64,000 nucleotides of DNA from contig NZ_CP031168.1 of assembly GCF_022354825.1 (NCBI RefSeq), positions 5,023,501 to 5,087,500 of the forward strand, given 5' to 3'. Shown one piece after another: positions 59,547 to 64,000 of the stretch (the first letter of the stretch is position 1; each line of letters opens with the position of its first letter). The position numbers and the translations under genes are program-made. The stretch is from Paenibacillus sp. H1-7 (GTDB lineage: Bacteria > Bacillota > Bacilli > Paenibacillales > NBRC-103111). The notes under the pieces are model-generated. The model was not told where the DNA came from, made no database searches, and saw nothing but the letters and a program-made list of their open reading frames with translations.

Positions 59547-60467
59547 TTAATCGCCAAGCCCATCGGATTCCATCAGATGGTATGACTCCATTTGCTTTTC
59601 CACATGACGCATGAACAAATGGTCCAGACTATTCAAATACTCTTCCCGATACATCAGAAAAATTTGATTCAGCGGAAACGGATTGTGCTCAATGGGAATC
59701 GCGACCATCTCTCCCGACTCGATTTCCGTTTGCATATATAGCGGGCAGGACAAGAAAATGCCCAGCGTGCTCTTGATCCAGAATTTGATGAGCTGCAAAT
59801 TATTCGTTTCATAATGAGGATCGTAGAGCATATTCAAATCTTTGATGGTTAGGTCGATTTTTTGCCGGTGAAGGCTGTCGGCTTCGTATAAGATGAGCTT
59901 TTCTTTTAAAACATCCTGCAGACTGAGCATATCGCGCTCCGCATAAGGATGTTCACGGGAAATGACCGCATAGGCAGGGTGAGCATAGAGCAATTTGAAC
60001 GTAATGCCCGGATCATTAGCCGTATAGCGGGTGATGCCGAGCTGGATATGCTTGCTTTTAAGCATTTTGATCTGCTCCTCCGTAGAGTAGCAATGGACCT
60101 TAAGCGCAATGCCTGGATGTGCAGCCATGAAGCTCTCCAGAATCGATGGAAGGATCGTGCCGGCAAACGAATTGTTGCAGCCCAAAGACAGCGTACCGGT
60201 TAGCCCCTGATTCATCTGCTCAACCGCTTCGCGTCCTTGATCCAGCGCCGCTAGCGCGCTAAGGGCGTAAGGCAAAAAGGCGTGGCCTTCTTGCGACAAC
60301 CGGACGGTTCCGTTCGCTCGTATGAGCAGCGGCTTGCCGAGCTCCCTCTCCAGCTGCTTGATCCTGTGCGACACGGTTGGCTGCGGCAGATACAGCTTCT
60401 CCGCGGCTTTGGATATGCTGCCGAGACGGTAGATGGTCACGAAGGTTAGAATCTGCTCGAAGGTCAT
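59547..60467 (-). CDS. LysR family regulator
   Basis: About 306 residues. The winged HTH is at 3-60 (FEQILTFVTIYRLGSISKAAEKLYLPQPTVSHRIKQLER). The effector domain follows, with GTLSLGCNNSFAGTILPSILESF near 90. The ATG 60465-60467 follows AAAGGCGG; the longer frame upstream crosses the divergent spacer. Divergent from an MFS gene with a 7-base-arm palindrome between them, so it probably controls that pump. Confidence 0.92.
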   Translation of the reverse strand: MTFEQILTFVTIYRLGSISKAAEKLYLPQPTVSHRIKQLERELGKPLLIRANGTVRLSQEGHAFLPYALSALAALDQGREAVEQMNQGLTGTLSLGCNNSFAGTILPSILESFMAAHPGIALKVHCYSTEEQIKMLKSKHIQLGITRYTANDPGITFKLLYAHPAYAVISREHPYAERDMLSLQDVLKEKLILYEADSLHRQKIDLTIKDLNMLYDPHYETNNLQLIKFWIKSTLGIFLSCPLYMQTEIESGEMVAIPIEHNPFPLNQIFLMYREEYLNSLDHLFMRHVEKQMESYHLMESDGLGD

Positions 60468-60529
60468 CTCATACCGCCTTTCCGGAATCATCAATAATAT
60501 AACCGAATCGGTCAAAAGGATATTCAAAA

Positions 60530-60549
60530 AATGAATAAGATCATTCATT
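60530..60549. promoter_or_regulatory. LysR-type palindrome in the divergent spacer
   Basis: AATGAAT AAGATC ATTCATT, perfect 7-base arms, between the LysR and MFS genes. Confidence 0.55.
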
Positions 60550-60675
60550 TTCGCTCATTTACTTGCCTTGCCATTCTTCATAGTATAGATAGTGCAAGCA
60601 GGCTTCCTTTGTAGGATATACCTGTGAGCTCACCATTTCAAGAGACCACACTAGATAAATAGAAGGTGACTTGCT

Positions 60676-61947
60676 ATGAATATGGAAAAAGCAGTAAGAG
60701 CCGTCGGGATTTACGGCGGCGGAGTTTTTTTCGGCGTGATGTCCGTAGCACAGCCGTTTTTTACTTTATACGCCGAAGCCCTCGGCGCCTCTACGGCGTT
60801 AATCGGCTTCATTGTGACCCTTCGAGCGTTGGTACCGATGTTTATTGCGATGCCGATCGGTCAAATGATCGATACGCTCGGTCCGATGAAGATGACAAAG
60901 ATCGGCTGTCTGCTGCTTATTGTCTCCCTAGCGATGACCTCCTTTAGCACCACATTGCCGATCCTTGCGATCTCCCAAGTTCTGCTGGGCACCAGCATGA
61001 TTATTATGGCATCATCGCTTCAAGTATTAGCATCGGACGGCGAGCAGGACAAGGAGCTGCGCAACAAGAACATTAACCGCTTCTCCATGTGGAACTCTGC
61101 CGGTAGTATGGCAGGTCCGCTGCTTGGCGGGTTGGTTGTTACTCAGATGGGCTCGTCCGTGTGGAGCTACCGCTCAGCCTTCCTGGCCTCGCTTATCGTA
61201 TGTACTCTATGCTATGTTCTGATTATGCTAATCCGAACTCCAGGCAATTCTGTCATGCGCGGCAAAACTAAAGAGCTGTTCCAACCAAAAGAGATGTTGA
61301 ATAGCTACGTGAGCGGCATTCATCTGACCCGGCACAGAGGAGTGCAGTTTGGCCTGGTCGGCACTTTCCTGATCATGTTCATTCAAGCGCTGTACGCCAG
61401 CTTCATTCCGCTGTATTTGAACAATCACGGCTATTCCGCCTTCATCATCTCAACGGTCATCTCACTGATGGGCTTGTCCGGGTTCGTATCGCGCTTCCTG
61501 CTGGGACGGCTGATGAAGTTCGCAGCGCTCGAGACGATCCTGATCTTCGCGGGCTGCATTGCCTCAGCCTGTCTGATCTTCATACCCGTCGCTTCTCTGC
61601 ATTTGATCGGCATCGCCGCGCTGACGTTCCTGCTGGGCAGCTCCATCGGCATGAATTTGCCCGTGACGATTATGATTATGGTGGAGGAGACAAAGGAAAC
61701 CGAACGCGGCAAAGTACTGGGATTACGGCTGCTTACCAATCGGCTGTCGCAAATGACGGCTCCCGCCATGTTCGGTCTGCTGGGTCAAGCGTTTGGCTTG
61801 ACGGCGGCCTTCTACACCGGCGGCGGCATCCTGCTGGCAACGATGCTTGGCTTTGCCGTGTACAGCTCTCATCGAGCTCCTGCGACAAAAACCGAGGACG
61901 CTGCAGAGGCAACTGCGGAAGCTGCGGAAACTCCCAATCGGGCTTAA
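60676..61947 (+). CDS. MFS transporter
   Basis: 423 residues, 12 membrane segments. GGGVFFGVMSVAQPFFTLYAEALGAS is helix 1. Motif A is replaced by MPIGQMIDTLGPMKMTKIG. The second half contains SRFLLGRLMKFAALET, and the C-terminal tail is Ala/Glu-rich (AATKTEDAAEATAEAAETP). Start after AAGGTGA. Divergent LysR gene. Likely efflux of a small molecule. Confidence 0.9.
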   Translation: MNMEKAVRAVGIYGGGVFFGVMSVAQPFFTLYAEALGASTALIGFIVTLRALVPMFIAMPIGQMIDTLGPMKMTKIGCLLLIVSLAMTSFSTTLPILAISQVLLGTSMIIMASSLQVLASDGEQDKELRNKNINRFSMWNSAGSMAGPLLGGLVVTQMGSSVWSYRSAFLASLIVCTLCYVLIMLIRTPGNSVMRGKTKELFQPKEMLNSYVSGIHLTRHRGVQFGLVGTFLIMFIQALYASFIPLYLNNHGYSAFIISTVISLMGLSGFVSRFLLGRLMKFAALETILIFAGCIASACLIFIPVASLHLIGIAALTFLLGSSIGMNLPVTIMIMVEETKETERGKVLGLRLLTNRLSQMTAPAMFGLLGQAFGLTAAFYTGGGILLATMLGFAVYSSHRAPATKTEDAAEATAEAAETPNRA

Positions 61948-61965
61948 CAGGTTATCAGGTATATA

Positions 61966-62013
61966 AAGTAAAGAGCCGCTCATGTGAAGGTTCACATGTC
62001 GGCTCTTCTTTTT
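61966..62013 (+). terminator. Terminator after the MFS gene
   Basis: AGAGCCGCTCATGTGAA...TTCACATGTCGGCTCT followed by TCTTTTTT, between convergent genes. Confidence 0.85.
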
Positions 62014-62025
62014 TGCTGCGAATAC

Positions 62026-62727
62026 TTAATTACCTAACTGGGGGTAAAGCGATGCAACCCCTCCCAAAAGATTTTTTTGTACGTTCTGACTTAGTTCATC
62101 AGCAACAATCTCATAGAGATCTGCAGCAATTCCGTCTATCGCGATTCTTGCGATATCCTTCGGATCAGACTTAGGAGCTTGGATACGAGTTGTCATGTCA
62201 GTGTCCATGTATCCGACGTGCAGTCCTGCAACTCTAATGTTTTTGGGAGCTAAGTCCAAACGCAGCCCATTGGTCATTCCCCATTCGGCCGATTTCGCGG
62301 CAGAATACGCTCCCGCATTATTGACGCTTAACCAAGATAGCACGGATAAGATATTCAGTATCGTCCCTCCCCCGTTCTTTTCAATAATCGGTGCGAAAGT
62401 GCGAATCATCGAAAGGGTACCGAACACATGCGTATTGAACTCCAAGTGGATATCGTCAAGCTTTCCTGTGTAGAGAGAAGCCCCTGTAGAAGATCCTGCA
62501 TTGTTGATAAGAAGAGTCACATCACGAGCCGCCTCCGCTGCTTTCCTTACGGATTCGGGATTTGTAATATCGAGCTGCACCGGAATTGCACCTGGTATAT
62601 CGATGGCTTCTGGATTTCTCGCTCCGGCATAGACCTTAGCCCCTCTCGCTAACAGCTCCAGTGCCATATATTTGCCAAAACCCCGATTTGCTCCACTAAC
62701 TAGTGCTATTTGATTAGAAATATTCAT
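62026..62727 (-). CDS. Short-chain dehydrogenase/reductase
   Basis: 233 residues. TGxxxGxG motif as SGANRGFGKYMA (12-23), NNAG near 75, catalytic Ser (LSVLSWLS near 126) and YSAAK Tyr-Lys near 142. Typical NAD(P)-linked alcohol/ketone reductase; substrate unknown. Divergent from the TetR gene with palindromic sites over both promoters, so it is probably derepressed by that regulator's ligand. Confidence 0.92.
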   Translation of the reverse strand: MNISNQIALVSGANRGFGKYMALELLARGAKVYAGARNPEAIDIPGAIPVQLDITNPESVRKAAEAARDVTLLINNAGSSTGASLYTGKLDDIHLEFNTHVFGTLSMIRTFAPIIEKNGGGTILNILSVLSWLSVNNAGAYSAAKSAEWGMTNGLRLDLAPKNIRVAGLHVGYMDTDMTTRIQAPKSDPKDIARIAIDGIAADLYEIVADELSQNVQKNLLGGVASLYPQLGN

Positions 62728-62934
62728 GGTTCTACTCCCTCTCGTTATTTATTCTTTTAATAATTTGCTAGCAGCGAACCGACGACTGCAACATGGTTGT
62801 TCCATATATCATTGGATCACTTCTCTTTAACTCCCGATCAAAAAACAAGCTGCTTACTTATCGTTCCCCTATGAGGAACTGGATAAGCGGGTGTAAATGC
62901 CTCATCTCCTCCGTTAAAATATGATGAATATAAT

Positions 62935-62965
62935 ATATTATGATCATCATATTATAATTAGTCAA
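62935..62965 (-). promoter_or_regulatory. SDR promoter with TetR-type operator
   Basis: On the minus strand TTGACT (62960-62965), 17 bases, then CATAAT (62937-62942). ATATTATGATCATCATATTAT (62935-62955) is a 21-base imperfect palindrome covering spacer and -10. Upstream region of the SDR gene. Confidence 0.6.
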
Positions 62966-63012
62966 TAGTGCGCTAATTTATTTATTAAACTTGCTGGAGA
63001 AGGCCGTAAAAA

Positions 63013-63043
63013 TTGACAAACTTTTATTATGATGATTATAATA
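63013..63043 (+). promoter_or_regulatory. tetR promoter with matching operator
   Basis: TTGACA (63013-63018), 18 bases, TATAAT (63037-63042). TATTATGATGATTATAATA (63025-63043) is a palindrome with one mismatched pair and matches the TTATGATnAT core of the site at 62935. Confidence 0.7.
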
Positions 63044-63079
63044 TTTTGCAGGTATATTTTGAGCGAAGGAATGATGGCA

Positions 63080-63646
63080 ATGCCTTATCCTGAAGGTCAT
63101 AAGGAAAAAGTTCGAGGCCGTATCATCGAAAGTGCCGCCAAAGCCTTTCGTTCCAACGGGATTCGAGACATTAGCGTCCCGGCCATTATGAAAGGTGCCG
63201 GTCTGACGCACGGAGGATTTTATTCGCACTTTGGCAGCAAAGAACAGCTTGTCTCCGAAGCTTGCAGCTACGCAGTCAGCGATACGATTGCGTTTCTGGA
63301 GAAGGCAGCAGATAACGAAAAGTTGGATAACAAGATCCATGCTGTTATCGATTATTATTTGAGCCCGTACCATCGGGACCATACCGAGACAGGCTGTATC
63401 CTCCCTTCCCTCTCCAATGAAATTTCCCGTTCATCGGAAGAGGTTCGCCAGGTGTTCACCCATGAGCTGGATCGCATAATAGATTTTATCTCCAAGTTGG
63501 CTGAAACCGATAAAGCTACCGGAAGTGCTCTGCTTAGTCTTTTGATTGGAACGCTAGTCCTTGCACGTTCCGTTATTGATACTAAGTTGAGTGACAGCAT
63601 CCTTGCCGCAGGAAGACAGCATGCCAAAGCTCTATTAAATTCCTAA
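63080..63646 (+). CDS. TetR/AcrR family regulator
   Basis: 188 residues. HTH at about 10-50 (RGRIIESAAKAFRSNGIRDISVPAIMKGAGLTHGGFYSHFGSKEQL), followed by the helical ligand domain. The ATG 63080 is 9 bases after AAGGA; frames to earlier ATGs begin inside the promoter. Divergent from the SDR gene. Both promoters carry the same palindrome, consistent with repression of itself and the SDR gene. Confidence 0.93.
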   Translation: MPYPEGHKEKVRGRIIESAAKAFRSNGIRDISVPAIMKGAGLTHGGFYSHFGSKEQLVSEACSYAVSDTIAFLEKAADNEKLDNKIHAVIDYYLSPYHRDHTETGCILPSLSNEISRSSEEVRQVFTHELDRIIDFISKLAETDKATGSALLSLLIGTLVLARSVIDTKLSDSILAAGRQHAKALLNS

Positions 63647-63674
63647 AATTTCATCGAGATGAATTACGATTCGA

Positions 63675-63707
63675 TAAAAAAAGCCGGCCATTTCGGCCGA
63701 CTTTTTA
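63675..63707. terminator. Bidirectional terminator
   Basis: AAAAAAGCCGGCC ATTT CGGCCGACTTTTT, between convergent tetR and the gene ending at 63754. Confidence 0.88.
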
Positions 63708-63753
63708 GGTTCAACAATATTCTATAATGTGCAAATTATTAACTTGAAGCGGA

Positions 63754-64000
63754 TTAGCTTAAGCCCGCTTTCTTCAGCCCAAACGCAGTATCAGCCGAAC
63801 CTGGCACCGTCCTGAAGGCAACATTTACACGGTTCCATGCATTAATCGCCATGACGGAGAACGTCAGATCCGAGATTTCTTGTTCAGAAAATTGCTCACG
63901 AACCCGGTTATAAATTTCATCGGGAACGCCTTGCTCCGGCAGCTTGGTCAAAATCTCGGTCCATGCCAATGCAGCACGTTCACGAGGCTCAAACAGGTTC
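63754..64000 (-). CDS. Carboxymuconolactone decarboxylase family protein (N-terminus cut by window end)
   Basis: The frame is open to base 64000 and reads NLFEPRERAALAWTEILTKLPEQ, then FSEQEISDLTFSVMAINAWNRVNVAFRTVPG to the stop. These match the C-terminal half of CMD/AhpD-like proteins (RERAALAWTE, AINAWNR). The catalytic CxxC region lies outside the window. An internal ATG gives a shorter frame, but the upstream residues belong to the family. Likely peroxidase-type antioxidant. Confidence 0.88.
   Translation of the reverse strand, partial: NLFEPRERAALAWTEILTKLPEQGVPDEIYNRVREQFSEQEISDLTFSVMAINAWNRVNVAFRTVPGSADTAFGLKKAGLS

Noticed and set aside
1..64000. CRISPR array, tRNA or rRNA genes
   Set aside because: No regularly spaced direct repeats and no tRNA or rRNA signatures were found by reading; a dedicated scan was not possible.

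Overview
The window looks like a chromosomal segment of a Paenibacillus-type Bacillota. Strong AGGAGG-like ribosome binding sites, frequent TTG/GTG starts, sigmaA-type promoters, many one-component regulators (GntR, MarR, PadR, LacI, LysR, AraC, TetR, Xre), several Gfo/Idh/MocA oxidoreductases with sugar ABC transporters, and a Ku gene all fit that group. No rRNA, tRNA, CRISPR array, transposase or phage gene was found.

Layout. 1-2.2 kb: VanS/VanR-like two-component pair and a VanZ-family protein. 2.4-4.8 kb: ilvD with a GntR/FCD regulator that has a palindromic operator. 5.1-7.9 kb: a scarred stretch with an intact phosphoesterase, a truncated sugar permease, a scrap resembling a LacI regulator and a truncated MFS pump beside its MarR regulator. 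8-11 kb: an oxidoreductase, then Ku and a small ATP-dependent ligase homologue that has lost conserved catalytic acids. 11.2-19.4 kb: P450, an Xre/DUF2975/membrane-protein operon, a P-loop protein, a beta-helix protein, a PadR/DUF2812 pair and membrane proteins.

19.4-30.7 kb: one long minus-strand catabolic cluster (lacI, nagB, nagA, oxidoreductase, solute-binding lipoprotein, two permeases, oxidoreductase, alpha/beta hydrolase, gamma-glutamyltransferase). It probably imports an amino-sugar-containing compound and breaks it down to fructose-6-phosphate. A LacI-type palindrome lies just before nagB.

31-40.7 kb: a stalk-domain lipoprotein, an MFS exporter with a divergent Xre regulator, DUF975 and P-loop proteins, a split chromate transporter with a divergent LysR, and a Nudix/pabB pair headed by a ZTP riboswitch with its terminator. 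41-46.6 kb: an AraC-SDR-ThuA-esterase-TauE cluster whose solute-binding gene carries an in-frame amber codon. 47-53.3 kb: DinB, VOC and LysR genes, then the class Ib ribonucleotide reductase operon nrdIEF. One cobalamin riboswitch lies ahead of nrdI and a second lies between nrdF and the LysR gene. 53.6-59.5 kb: glycosyltransferase, an AT-rich stretch with a small gene frameshifted at simple repeats, a heterodimeric ABC exporter, a possible small RNA and a small membrane protein. 59.5-64 kb: LysR/MFS and SDR/TetR divergent pairs and a carboxymuconolactone-decarboxylase-family gene cut by the window end.

The observations I rank highest are the Ku-linked ligase with altered catalytic motifs, the cobalamin riboswitch positioned to control a LysR regulator next to nrdIEF, the ZTP riboswitch on pabB, and the simple-repeat frameshifted gene near 55 kb.
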